From NCBI RefSeq assembly GCF_007655135.1, contig NC_045131.1:31469360-31533359 (forward strand): a stretch of 64,000 bases of DNA. Direction: 5' to 3'. Under the pieces are notes generated by a model. That model worked only from the letters and a program-made list of their open reading frames with translations, had not been told where the DNA came from and ran no database searches. Of the stretch, positions 13,980 to 24,934 are shown in pieces. Numbering within the stretch: position 1 is the first letter of the stretch; every line of letters begins with the position of its first letter. Both the position numbers and the translations under genes were made by a program. Origin of the DNA: Punica granatum. Taxonomy: Eukaryota; Streptophyta; Magnoliopsida; Myrtales; Lythraceae.

Positions 13980-14290
13980 GGGTGTGTTTTTTTTCGGAAT
14001 AATGTTCAACTTAACTCAATTCAACTCCACTTATCTTCAATTCAACATCACAATCATTACTTTTTTATTTTTTAAATATTTTTAACCATTCAATTCAATT
14101 TTTAATATTAAATTCTTTCAACTATTCATTACTTTTTCACAATTCAACAACACAATTATTACTTAATCATTATTTTCTCTCAATTATTTATTATTTTTTT
14201 ATACTTTTTCTCATAATTCAACAATACAATCATTACAAACTAATTAAAACCAAAACTCAACTCAACTCAACTCTCAATCCAAACACATTC
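13980..14290. mobile_element. Tourist-like (PIF/Harbinger) MITE
   Basis: A 311-bp AT-rich element with terminal inverted repeats GGGTGTGTTT (left) and AAACACATTC (right). It is flanked on both sides by TAA (13977-13979 and 14291-14293), the 3-bp target duplication expected for PIF/Harbinger MITEs. The interior repeats CAATTCAAC-type motifs, and there is no coding capacity. Decayed relatives occur near 1580-1870 and 58433-58675. Confidence 0.8.
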
Positions 14291-15033
14291 TAAAAGGTTC
14301 CTATTTCCCACAACGTCCAAATAACCTTCAAATTTATTCCTATAACTCAATTGCGAGTTGTCCCCTTTAACCCGTGATTATTGTGTTCAAGCTTACGTGA
14401 GTTACGCATTTTAGCCTTAATTAATCAAAATTACTCACAAGGGTGGATTTTGATCCAATTAATTGTCAATTAAATCAAATGGAGGACTTTAATCAATTTG
14501 TTGACCCCGGTCCCAATGACCCACCCTCAAGGCCACGTGGCCCTTCCTAAGACTCCTAATTGGTGTCTATTAACCCTCAATCCCATATAATTAGGTCCCG
14601 TTCACGTGATTATGTACAATTTGGACTCTAATTTTACAAATTGACCACAAATTGAGACATATTCACAGATATACATACATGGCCACACATATATACTTCA
14701 CAGAATGCACATTGACATCATTTACACCTATTGGCAAAAAATTGGACTCGATTGGACTTTAATTTTTAGTGGCCAAGTCCTAATTATGCTAATTTCACTT
14801 AATTAATTCTAATTAAGCCCTAATTAATAAAAATTGGACACAATCTTCTCTAATGCCGACTCGGCCAACCCAAATCCGAAACCAACAGAGGTGTCAATCC
14901 TTAATTCATGCATCAATTGAAAAGAATTAAACACATTCTAGCTTAAATTGGAGGGTAATTACCCATAAAAATGCATAATCTAGTACAGTTAAGCCAAAAA
15001 TCCCCAAATTGACTCATCTAAGCCCCATTTTTC

Positions 15034-15591
15034 TTTTTTCTTTTTTTGTAAGAAATGAGGTGCATTATAAATTAAGTATCCATGCGCAAAGCGCTTACAG
15101 ATCTCGGGAACGAAAATCCCATAACGTCTTCAAATAAAAGCTTCCTAATGCTAAGAGGAGGCTGTTGTAAAATAAGAAGGCTATTCGGTAGCTCCACTCC
15201 AAGGTTGGCGAGATGGTCAGCACTTTGATTAGCTTTCCTGTAGGTATACTTTGCAGTGATGACATCAAAATGTTGGCAAAGAGTCTTGCAGTCATCAATC
15301 AGATTAGTTAGAGCTTTATTGGCATAATCGCCCCACACCCATTTTAGAACTAGCTGTGCATCCAGTTCAACAATGAGGCAACCAATGCCAAGGTCCCGAG
15401 CTATCATTAACCCTTGTCTACGGGCTTTAAGTTCTGCAATAGGACTGGTAGCATGTCCTAGATTCATCTGATATTCGATAATCCATCGTCCTAAGGAGTC
15501 TCGGATGAGGCCCCCTGAGCCAGCTAACCCCAGATTGCCCTTTGAGCAGCCGTCTGAGTTCAGTTTGTAGAAACCATAGGGCGGTGGTTCC
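15034..15591 (-). mobile_element. 5'-truncated L1-type LINE tail (RNase H end)
   Basis: The insertion is bounded by a perfect 19-bp target-site duplication, CATCTAAGCCCCATTTTTC, at 15015-15033 and 15592-15610. A T-rich run at 15034-15047 is the poly(A) tail of a minus-strand element. The minus-strand reading frame (about 15590-15072) encodes the C-terminal RNase H domain common in plant L1 elements. Its acidic positions are visible as NSDG, AELKA, VELDAQ and ADHLA, and the frame runs to the stop. Everything upstream of RNase H is missing, as expected when reverse transcription stops early. The apparent start methionine comes from the target duplication, so the frame is not a real gene start. 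Confidence 0.92.
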
Positions 15592-16937
15592 CATCTAAGC
15601 CCCATTTTTCGACACAGACCAGAATGTGGCAGACACTAATGAAGTCAATTTCATGCTCAATCGGTCCAATTAAACACAATTAGAGCTAATCCTAACAAGG
15701 TCAAGTCATTAGATGTCCAATTTCATGCAATTAACACTCTAATTGACCTAATTAGCCACTAATTCGACTCGGACTCAACAAGAACAGAGCTGACCCACAA
15801 GCAATTGAAGAAAATTTAGCCAAATTTGAACCTAATTAAGTATACCGCTACTCAATTAATCCTAATCGGGCACTAATCAAGCAAAATAAGCAATATTTAG
15901 CAAGATTTAACTAATCCTAGTGTTCACTCATGAAATAAACAATCCAATCATACTCTAAAACACCCTACAAACATGATTTCTAGCATAACTTCATCTATCC
16001 TGGGCATACATAACGAGAAATTAACCGAAATCCCGATTTTAGCTAGAAATGGACATAGGATGTAAAAATAACTCGAGGTGCGGATCAGCACCTACCAGAG
16101 GGCTCATGGCCCATGCTATACCTTTTACTCACTTTTTTTCCGGGAAGAACTACCTTTAGATAATACACCGGGTAAAAGAAACGGGTGTGTCCTTACTAGA
16201 TTAAGTAATTTAGGATTTTAAGGGTAAGTTCGGCAGAACTTCAGCACATGAAGTTGGCTAGAAAGTCCTAAGAGCTGAAAATAGCCCCTATTTATATACA
16301 AAAGGGGAGTCGAGGGTCATTTTGCAATTAACGAAATCTGTGGGTGAAAATGGTTTTTTTTTTTTGAGATTTTTGAAGTTCTAGACGAAGCCAGCTCGCT
16401 TTATCTAGACGCCTAGCTGGCAAGTTGGGCACGGTCCAGCTACTAGGAGCAGTCACTAACCGCGCCTCCGCATAGAGGTGTGGCTACTGTCTGCACTCCA
16501 GTCCTAAATTTCGCATTTTGATGGAACCAAACTAGTTTAATCAGAAATAATAACTTGTCCATCCCTGAACTTATTGAAAAAAACTTTATTTTCACCCATT
16601 TTGAAGATCTCAAGCATATTTGAGTGGAGAAAAATTACCGAAAAATATTCTCAATTTCGGAAGATGATTATTTGTCTGAAAACACCTCGATATGAATATT
16701 TCTCACTACTGGAGAATATCGATTTCTCCGTCTCGGTCATTTTTCCTATTGGATAAATTATGGGAATCAAAGGGTTTTGAGTATATATCAGTCAATAATG
16801 ATTAAGGTGTCGATTTTTAAGGAAAAATACAGATAATCGGGTTCAAAATAACAATCTCTGGGAATTACACATCATTTTGGAAAATTGATTTTGTGTAAAC
16901 GCTAAGGAAACACTACCCATCACCGTATTATTTTAAA

Positions 16938-17386
16938 GAGTTAATTACCCTGTAAAGCACGATTTTTGCACTTTTTCCTAAATATAGGACGACCTTTAAA
17001 AATATCATATAAAGACACGACCTTTGTATTTTTCTCTAAATATAGAATGATCTTTTTTAGAGTAGCACAAAAAGCACAACTTTTGCACTTTTTTCCTAAA
17101 TATAGCATGACATTTAAAAAAATAGCATAGAAAGACACGATCTTCAAGTTTAGCTACGATTCTAGCATGTTAAAAAAGAAGACTGTGCCTTTTTGTGCTA
17201 TTTTTTAAAGGTCTTCCTATATATAAGAAAAAGTGTAAATGCCGTATCTTTTTGTGCTACTCTCTAAAGGTCGTGCCATATTTAGAAAAAAAAATGTAAA
17301 GGTCGTGCATTTATGTACTATTTTTCAAAAGTTGTGCTATATTTAAAAAAAAGTGTAGTGATTGTGTTTTTTTAAGTGATTAACCC
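16938..17386. mobile_element. Foldback MITE, Mutator-like, 9-bp target duplication
   Basis: A 449-bp palindromic element. Its left end reads GAGTTAATTACCC; its right end, reversed, reads GGGTTAATCACTT. Each arm holds several diverged copies of a unit containing CTAAATATAG and AAAGGTCGTGC-like blocks. A perfect 9-bp duplication, TATTTTAAA, flanks it (16929-16937 and 17387-17395), the size made by Mutator-family transposases. No coding capacity. Confidence 0.8.
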
Positions 17387-17590
17387 TATTTTAAAATGAC
17401 ACCGAATATATAGAAATGCTTAAGGATAGCAGTCGAGGACTTATCTGATGGGTCTTGATTACTGTCTTTCGAGGTTATCCCTTGGCAATTTCTTCTGCTT
17501 GTGTATGCTCTTTAGATTGATAATGCGCTAAAGCTTACTTCTATTCGAGACCGAGCGTAGACCAAAATGGGGTTCTTAAACAGACAACAA

Positions 17591-17920
17591 AATGAAAAAG
17601 AATAATAGGTAACCAATAATATATTTCTAAAAGAAGTAAATAATATTTATTAAAATCATTCATATCTAAATTTTTACAATATTGAATAATTGAAAAATAT
17701 ATTAGAAAATTTCAAGGTGTTATAATAATACTCATGTCCATATATTGTCTATATTTATTAGAATAAAGTCTATAAGATATTTTATAAATGTTTCATTCTT
17801 AAAGAGTTAAGAATATGAGAAGCGGAATATTTCAGTATGAATATCTTTAAGCTGTTCACAATCGTACGAGACTTAACTGAGTATTATCTCTCCTGATAGA
17901 TCGTCACTTCCGTCTGTATC
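17591..17920. other. AT-rich sequence interrupted by the solo LTR
   Basis: No gene. This stretch is contiguous with 20730 onward once the solo LTR is removed, and together they look like part of an older LTR. Confidence 0.4.
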
Positions 17921-20724
17921 TGTGCACACCCGAATTTCGTCTCGTCGGGGCACGCATGCGCGCGCCTATTCAACGCAGTTTGGGAGTGTCCATCTTCCCG
18001 GGGACGCGCGACGGACGCACGTGAGAAGGAGTCGCCACTACCTGTTTACGACCCGAGGGTCGAGGGCCGGTGAGTCGCCCGGGTCTAAGGGTACGGGATA
18101 CACCTAATTGCTAAGGCCTATTGTCTGTACGGAACCGAAAATTCCGAATTCGGGGGTTCTATTACGTGTGGACCTATATCCCACACGCCCTTTCGGTACT
18201 CTAACTTGTCTAGGCTTGCCATTTTAATTTAATTACCGCTTAATTAAGTTCCGCTCATCTTATGCGTTTTGACACCGTAAATTCGAAGAAACACTCCGAC
18301 CGTCCACTCTCCGACCGGGATTCTTACATGAATAAATGTATAATATAAATCCTTACATTGTCCTATCAAATAAATAAAAATAAAAATTACAACATCTGAA
18401 TCCCGATCAGTTCGCACTCGGTCATTATTACACTCGTGCTCACCGTGTGGTTTGAAAAGACTGAAACTGAAATTAAGATGAGCACTCAGTGTTTAGGGGA
18501 GTCGATCCCGTAATCTATGATTGGGGCGTTGGACCCCATGTAAATCGTGTCCTAAAGGATCGGGTTCGACCCGCATAACAAAAGAGTGCAAAAAAAATGT
18601 AACAAGTAAGCACAAATAATCAAACAATGGGGTTTTGTTATTGTCGAATTTACGTGAATTAACTGATTATTAACCGGGGTATATTGACATACAAATCCTA
18701 CCTTAAAAAACAAACAAAAGGGATGATGGATAGGGTATGTAGCATTCGGTGTTATTTAAACGGACCCGACAGACGTGATGTCTATAGTCAAGTCTCGAAT
18801 GTGTGGGTTGTTTTTAGATTATTCTGTATCGTAACAATATGGCTTTTACAGATTAAAAGTATTTTCGCCTAAAACCCAAAACCTAACCCTCTACTTGACT
18901 ATTTGTCCATGTTTGATTTAAGCCGAGTTTGTGATTAATTTGTTTTCTCATGTTTTGACCAATTCTATGCACAAACCTACGCTAGGATCACGGCAGAACA
19001 AGAACCGGTAATCATGTCTTTGAATCGGTAAATATGTGTGTGCATGAAAATCAAGATTACGTTGTACGTATCTCGGTGCTTTTGAAATTATGAATTTTGA
19101 AAAGGGCATGACTAACAGTTCTTGAACTGTCGACGCGATTACAAATTATTAATCAATTCGTGCAATCCAATTAAAGAAATCAAGTGATTTAATTTAGCCA
19201 AATTTAACGTCCCGATTATCCCGTGTGTAGAATTTTAGGTTAATTGAAAAAACTTGCCGAATGCTTTAGTCTACGGATTTTGAGCCGTCGAGATAGCCAT
19301 TAGTTGACCGTCCGATAAACTCTAATTTCCGACATGGTCACATAATTACAAATATGAAATATTTAAATGGGACACATACATTGTCGGTGGGTGATCCAAG
19401 TAGAAAAGGGCCAGATATTTTTAAAAAATGTCTAGGGGACTGAATTGAACGATTTTAAAAGAGCAGGGACTGATTTGAAAATTCTGAAAAAAAAATTGGG
19501 GATTGATTTGAAAATTCTAAAAAATTGGGAATTGAACTGAAAATTCTAAAAAATGGGGACTGTGTAAAAGATTTACTGAAAATGTCCTAGGACTTATTTG
19601 AAATGAATTGAAAATCGGGACTGATCTGAAAACAAAAAAATGGCCCCAGGACTAAACAGAAACAATTTGTAAAGTTCTTTGGGATTCTTGGAAAAATTCT
19701 GGAAAATTCAAGGACTAATTGAAAAATAATAAAATGACCGGGGCTTGATTGAAAATATTTTTGAAATTCGGGGCAAATCTTAAAAAAATAAAATATGTCC
19801 CCTGGACTGAAATGTGACAAAATAGAAAGTTCGTAAAATCGAGTTCGGGACAAATCTGATCACCCACGCGACCCAAGAATACTCATTTTACATTATATTC
19901 ATCAAGCAAGCAATAATATTCAGGAAAGGAACCTTAATCATGCCACTAAGTTGAGAATTTACCTAATCCGGAAAGTTGAGGGGCTTCTCTGTAAATAAAA
20001 AAAATCGCCGGACAATCGGGTCGGATCGGATCGGATCGCCCGCCCGAAGGAGAAACCGCCCGGAAGAGAAGCTGGGCCGGACTGGGCGTTGGGCCTGAAT
20101 GGGCCAAGCTTCCGGGCTGGGCCTGCAAAAGAACAAATTGGGCCGAGGCCCGTTAGCCAAGGGCGGTCGGGATTGGGCGGTCAGCGGCGGCCACGGAGCT
20201 GCGGGCGGCGGTTCTCGCCCCTGGACGCCGCGATGAGGGCCGGAATGGACGCGGGAAATGGCTCTAGGCACCGCTCGGGCTTCGCCGTGGTCAATCGGGG
20301 TCTCACCGGCGTTTAAACAGTCGGAATCGGGGAGAATTTTGGGGTTTTCTGGCGAGGGTTTTCCGAGTTCTCCGATCTCCAAATTCCTTAAAACGGGAGC
20401 AAATTTTCCGATTTCTCTCAATGGGTCTTGTTTGTTTTCATCCCAATTCCATTTCTGTTTATTTTGATTTCAATTTCATCCGCTTCCCGTTGAGATTTCG
20501 GCCGATTTGGCAAAAATCGCGAAAATCGCGATTTTGGGGGATCCTGGGCCGGCGGGGTTGCGGGCAGCCGGCGAGCGCTGCCCGGCCTGCCCGAATCGTT
20601 TTTTTTTATACATATATATATATATATAATTTAATTTAAATTATTTTTTTTTAGAAAAGGTAATAAATTGGAAAAATGACGATTTTGCCCCTTGGAGTCG
20701 ATGGACCGAAATGGGGTGCTGACA
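17921..20724 (+). mobile_element. Solo LTR of an Ogre/Tat-like Ty3/gypsy retrotransposon
   Basis: The 2804-bp unit starts TGTGCACACC and ends GGTGCTGACA, so its ends are inverted versions of TGT...CACC. It is flanked by a perfect 5-bp duplication GTATC (17916-17920 and 20725-20729), the size made by retroviral-type integrases. Near the left end is GGAGTCGCCACTACC, followed by GGGTTCTATTACGTGTGG, a block typical of Ogre-type LTRs. The interior contains a quasi-periodic GGGACTGATTTGAAAATTC region and a GC-rich stretch (20000-20320). No internal gag or pol lies on either side, so recombination between two LTRs probably removed the body. Confidence 0.85.
19400..19850. repeat. Quasi-periodic GGGACTGA-TTTGAAAATTC repeats in the solo LTR
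   Basis: About ten diverged units of roughly 30-45 bp, each pairing a GGGACTGA-like block with GAAAATTCTAAAAAA-like blocks. Unit length is irregular, so this is a decayed tandem array within the LTR. Confidence 0.6.
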
Positions 20725-20729
20725 GTATC

Positions 20730-21705
20730 AATGATTAGTATATAGATACTAATGAAGATAGAATAGTGAGTCTCATGCTATTTGACAATCGTTGTTATGA
20801 CAGGATGCTTATGTGATAAGTGGTCGAACATGGCGTTTAGATAATATTCACATGGTAATTTACTAATGTCAATGAATGTTATCTAGATCGTATTAGTGCA
20901 TATAGTTCTTAGACCTGAAATGAAACGCTATTTCATGTGAAAACTTTGGTCAAGGACAAAAGTGATCTTTCTTTCTTACTTAGAGGGCAAGTCATTGGAT
21001 AACTTAAAGTGTAAGGACTAACTTGTGAATTATTAATTAATATGGATTATTAATAATTGCATCTAAGTCCTTAGGGTAAATCTAAGAGTCTATATATAGA
21101 TGAAGCGTCATACGATTAACCCTAAGTCTGTCATTTATTCTTAAGACCCGAAAAGTAAGAGAGAGGAAGAGAGGCTCGGCGGAGACTCCCTTGCTCAGCC
21201 GCCCCTCTTGCTTCACCGATTAGAGGCCATCCTGGCAAAAGTGAGAAAGAGAGGAAGAAAGGCTCGGCTGAGACTCCCTCGCTCATTTGCCCCTCGTGCT
21301 TCACCAATCGGAGGCCATTCCAGACTTGGTTTGGTGAATCGGTATTGTTCGAGACTACCTTCAAGCGTTTTCTTTCCAAGGTGATTCCATTCGAGTTAGT
21401 GACCTAGATCACAGTGGATGGATCGAGAGGACGCTATCCTTGGCGGTGACATGTTCGTCTGGACGAGTTAAAGGCCAGGCGATTAGATGGTACCATTGAC
21501 CAATCAACATAAACTGAATCTGACAAGAGTAAGTTCAAAGGTAGTAACTTTACTTGTTGATTCATATATATCATTGTCTATTTATTAGAAGGTGACATGT
21601 CGAGATGTGATTTCGAGTTTTTGATTAAAATGGAGCATGTGATTAAATTTGATTTTACCGATTTTAAGGTTTCCAGTGCGCATGTATTCCATTTTCTAAC
21701 ACTCA
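20730..21705 (+). mobile_element. Older LTR-like segment with TATA box and R/U5-type duplication
   Basis: Contains CTATATATAG near 21090-21099, followed by about 70 bp and then two diverged copies of an approximately 80-bp unit (about 21160-21233 and 21242-21320), each with GGCTCGGC, GAGACTCCC and GAGGCCAT. It ends near TTCTAACA (about 21702). The layout suggests the promoter, R and U5 of a retrotransposon LTR, possibly Ty1/copia. The solo LTR at 17921-20724 would interrupt it. Ends and lineage are not established. Confidence 0.4.
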
Positions 21706-21803
21706 TTTCCCACCTCAATCACTGAAGTGCGGGTATTTTTCATTTCCCTTTTTTTTTTTCCATCATTTGTATGTATTGTACAAATTTTTTGTTAAAACTA
21801 TAC

Positions 21804-21850
21804 ATTATTATTATTATTATTGTTGTTGTTGTTGTTGTTGTTGTTGTTAT
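21804..21850. repeat. ATT/GTT trinucleotide microsatellite
   Basis: ATT units merging into GTT units, about 46 bp, next to the pararetroviral block. Confidence 0.9.
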
Positions 21851-21879
21851 TCTTATCAGCCATTTTGACACCCAGGTAG

Positions 21880-22560
21880 TAATATAATAATGTAATAATT
21901 ATAAGTAATGAAAATTCGAAATTACCAGCAAATAAGTTAAGAAATCCTTTTCTTTTCATTTTCTATAAAATTTTGTTTATTTTCTATTAATGTAAATATG
22001 TAAAACAACTCTTGCTTTTATTATTCTTTATAAGTGTTTAATTCCCGGCTTCTTTCAAATAATTGCGTTTGAAAATTTTTTATTTTGATAGACTTTCTAA
22101 ATTATTTATTCTCTCTCTCAACAATTTAGCATATTTTATCCATTCGTTTAAATCGTCCATATCTACATTTAAGTGATCTATTAAATTTTTAATCTTTTGA
22201 GTATAACTCATTTCATTCATGCTTCAGGGTCATCGTCTCCTTGAAAGCAATCAATACATATGCCTTCATTTTCTTGACTTCTAAGTTTTTCACTTTCTCG
22301 ACTCCCATTTTCTACGCTTGCATTTCTTAATCTCTCTCTCTCTTAGTGGAAAGCATTCATCATTGTATCAATTAGTCTTTGACTAGGTTCTTGATTATTA
22401 AATAAATATCATGGCAAACTTGCATGATAAAATATTGAAGATCAATATAGAATTGCAAAAAATCATTAATTTTTCATACCAATTTAATATTTTTATGGCT
22501 ATTCTATTCATCGAGATTTCAAAATCATTCATGTTTACAATGAATTCTAACAAATGCATG
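21880..22560 (-). pseudogene. Pararetroviral small downstream ORF, copy A (broken)
   Basis: This segment is the same sequence family as the frames at 26649-27230 (plus) and 27932-27337 (minus). Shared blocks correspond to FNNHE, SQRLIETMMNAF and NLESLSKIS-like text. Frameshifts and stops break it here. The family is lysine- and glutamate-rich and probably helical; its function is unknown. Confidence 0.6.
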
Positions 22561-22639
22561 CACCAATTGATTGCCTAATTTCTTCTTGTTTCATCTTTGT
22601 ATCTACTGTCATCTTAATCTTTCTATTTGGGGAGATCCT

Positions 22640-23720
22640 TTCATGGAAGACATTTTCTCTGTAAAATTCCCTTGTAAGAAAATTTGGTAAATAATTAGAT
22701 TTTCTTATGATAAATTCAATTTCAAAATCAAAACAAGATAAAATTGCTTGTCATCTTGTGAAAATCAGTTTGTGAAGTAAATTTTGAACATCTTTTTGCA
22801 ATATTTCTCTTGCACTTTTGCAATCAATCCTTAATAAAAACCTTTTATTCTATAAGTTGTCTTGAAATTTTGAAATACATAAAACAATTGATAAAACCTC
22901 TTTCTTAATTGTACAATAAGTTTCTTGTGGATTTGTCCATATCACGGAATAAAATCTTACAATTAATTCCTTGTCAGGCTTTTGTTTTAAAATTCCGTCG
23001 TAACCGATATCTGATGCATTCGTTTCTACAATGAGACTAGCCTGATGATGAGGTAATCCTAAGCATGGCAAATGATGTATCTTTTCTTTAATGATTTGTA
23101 TGGCCTTGTCATTTCTTCGTTCCATGCAGGTGGGTTTTTATGTTGTCTTTGAAATAAATGTTTGCAAATTATTCGTAAGTTTGGAATAAAATCTAAATCA
23201 TAATTTAAACATCTTAAAAATCATTGAAGTTGATTTTTATATTTAATTTTGTCAGGAAATTGGCTTGCAAATTCTATAGATCGAGATATAGGTTTAATCA
23301 TACTCCGGTAAATATCATGTCCTAAAATCTAATCTTGGTTTGGAATAATTTCATCTTTGATACAAACACTACTAATCCGGTTTTCTTAATGATATGGAAA
23401 AATGCATGGAGATGCTTAAAATCCTAATCTATATCTTTTGAAAACACTAAAACATCATCTACATAAACTATAGTAAATTCCATGTATGGAATAATATCTA
23501 ATTCATTATGTTTTGAAATACCAAAGGGGCATTTTTAATCCAAAGGGCATTACATTTCATTCGTAGTGTCCAAAAGGTACAGTAAAAGCTGTTTTATATC
23601 TGTCTTTCTCATTTATCTAAACTTGCCAAAACCTCGATTTCATGTCGAATTTTGAAAAGATTTTTGTGTCATGAAGTTTTTTTAATAGATCTCTCTTATT
23701 GGGTATGAGATATCGTATCC
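22640..23720 (-). pseudogene. Pararetroviral reverse transcriptase/RNase H, copy A (broken)
   Basis: The catalytic block YVDDVLVF is readable at about 23465-23442, and an RNase H start (VETNASDIGYDGILK) lies in the frame 23125-22850. In this family the enzyme copies pregenomic RNA to DNA and degrades the RNA strand. The first aspartate region reads TNASD instead of the usual TDASD. Several stops and frame changes occur between the palm and RNase H regions. Confidence 0.8.
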
Positions 23721-24180
23721 ATTTTAATACCTTATCTAGGGGATTTAATGTTTATCACTAATCTTGGAGGCCCTATTTCAATTTTCACATTTATAGCAAA
23801 CTATTTCTCTATTATTTCCTTTAAAAAGTTTTTTCATAAATATTTTCTTATTTTTTGAAGAATAATTTCTATATTCTTCTTTGCTTGGTTTTATATATTT
23901 TCATCTATAATTCTTTTGAAAAGACTTTTTCACACGTTTAGAAGGAGGAGATTCACCTTTCGTTAGCAATGACCCTAATTCTCTTTTAAACCCATTTGTA
24001 TCTTATGATACTTTAAATTTTAACTTTAGATATGTACATAACATTAATCCTTCTTTCGTAATATAATTTATTATTTCACCATATGCTAAAGCAGAATAGT
24101 GTATATTTCCATCTTGTCTTTCCCTTATTCGTTCTCTCATCTTTTTTTGCAAATGAAGGCAGTAATCCGAAAATAAGCTT

Positions 24181-24891
24181 TTAATTCCAAAAATCTTTAT
24201 TACAGTCCGTTCTAAGAAACACCTTTGCCAAAAATATGTCTTTATACCATCTAAAATTGCGTAAAGTGGGACAATTTAAGTTTGTTAGCAATTCCGTGGA
24301 TCTTTCTTGCAGCTGATATGGGTCACCTACAAAGGGTTTAGTACTCGCATAAATTAGGATTGATACAACTATTTTAATATCTTCTCCGTTTATGTTTTGC
24401 GTGATAGTTAAAATGTAATTTCGTTGTTCTTCCATTAGATAATTATCCCACCATCCTTTTAGGAGACCAGTGAACCCCGCTATTAGTAGTTTAGCAATTG
24501 CGTGATCATTATTATTTTTACCTCTATACGCCATAGCGATTATAGTCATTTCGTTAAGTATATTAATAATCTGATGTTCCAATTGTTCGACTAGATTCCA
24601 TTCGTAAATACTATCACCAAAATGTGAAGTAGCAAATGTTGGTTCCTCATATTGTAAATCAGGAGGCGTAGGTCTAGGGTAGTAAGTTTTTGTAACGAAA
24701 TGCCTTTTGCCTGGATTATATCTTTGTATTTTATTTCTATTTTTGCTTTCATTATGTATTTCCTTAAACGGGTAGACTAATTTATCAATCTCATCTTCAG
24801 TTTCTTCACTTTCGTTTTCACTTTGATCCTTTTGTGAGATTACCTGAATATTAATATTTTTATTTTCATCCTTTACGAAAAGATATCCCAA
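24181..24891 (-). pseudogene. Pararetroviral capsid-like fragment, copy A
   Basis: A 236-codon open frame. An acidic N-terminal stretch (ENESEETEDEID) precedes a basic, proline-rich stretch (YYPRPTPPDLQYEEP) and a helical core containing IAKLLIAGFTGLLKGWWDNY, a block typical of Caulimoviridae capsid regions. Beyond the stop the minus strand continues in broken frames toward a CYKC-type zinc knuckle. It is truncated at the N-terminal side, where the copy A/copy B junction lies (about 24900-24930). Confidence 0.75.
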
Positions 24892-24934
24892 GACTAAAGA
24901 GTTTTATACAAGGAAGTCACCCAGTCCTTCTATC

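Larger units (their letters stand above)
13259..17590 (+). mobile_element. Ogre/Tat-like LTR-derived repeat with three later insertions
   Basis: The segment begins TGTCGAATGGG and carries GGAGTCGCCACTATACC followed by GAGCCACCTAAGTCTAAGGG. Variants of this arrangement recur at about 59.25 kb (minus strand), 60.95 kb and 18.03 kb. It continues with long AATTAAT-rich sequence sharing GACCCACCCTCAAGGC with 61.45 kb. This fits the long LTRs of Ogre/Tat-type Ty3/gypsy elements. A MITE (13980-14290), a LINE tail (15034-15591) and a foldback MITE (16938-17386) are inserted in it. The 3' limit near AATGGGGTTCTTAAACA (about 17567-17583) is a guess, and no flanking target duplication was found. Confidence 0.45.
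21857..24900 (-). mobile_element. Endogenous pararetrovirus copy A (Caulimoviridae-like), defective
   Basis: Read on the minus strand this holds, in order, a capsid-like frame (24891-24181), a decayed zinc-finger region, reverse transcriptase and RNase H remnants (about 23720-22640), then a small downstream ORF region (about 22560-21870) matching the one in copies B and C. The protease and the movement-protein-like region present elsewhere in this block are missing, so it is a deletion derivative. Many stops and frameshifts rule out an active copy. Confidence 0.8.

Noticed and set aside
15592..15605. Start methionine for the RNase H frame
   Set aside because: The ATG lies in the target duplication beyond the LINE end, so it is host DNA joined to a truncated element.
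13259..17590. Complete solo LTR with defined ends
   Set aside because: No matching 5-bp flanks could be found for the proposed start and end, so it is reported only as LTR-derived.
19400..19850. CRISPR-like regularly spaced repeats
   Set aside because: Unit length varies, there are no unique spacers of constant size, and the context is a plant LTR.
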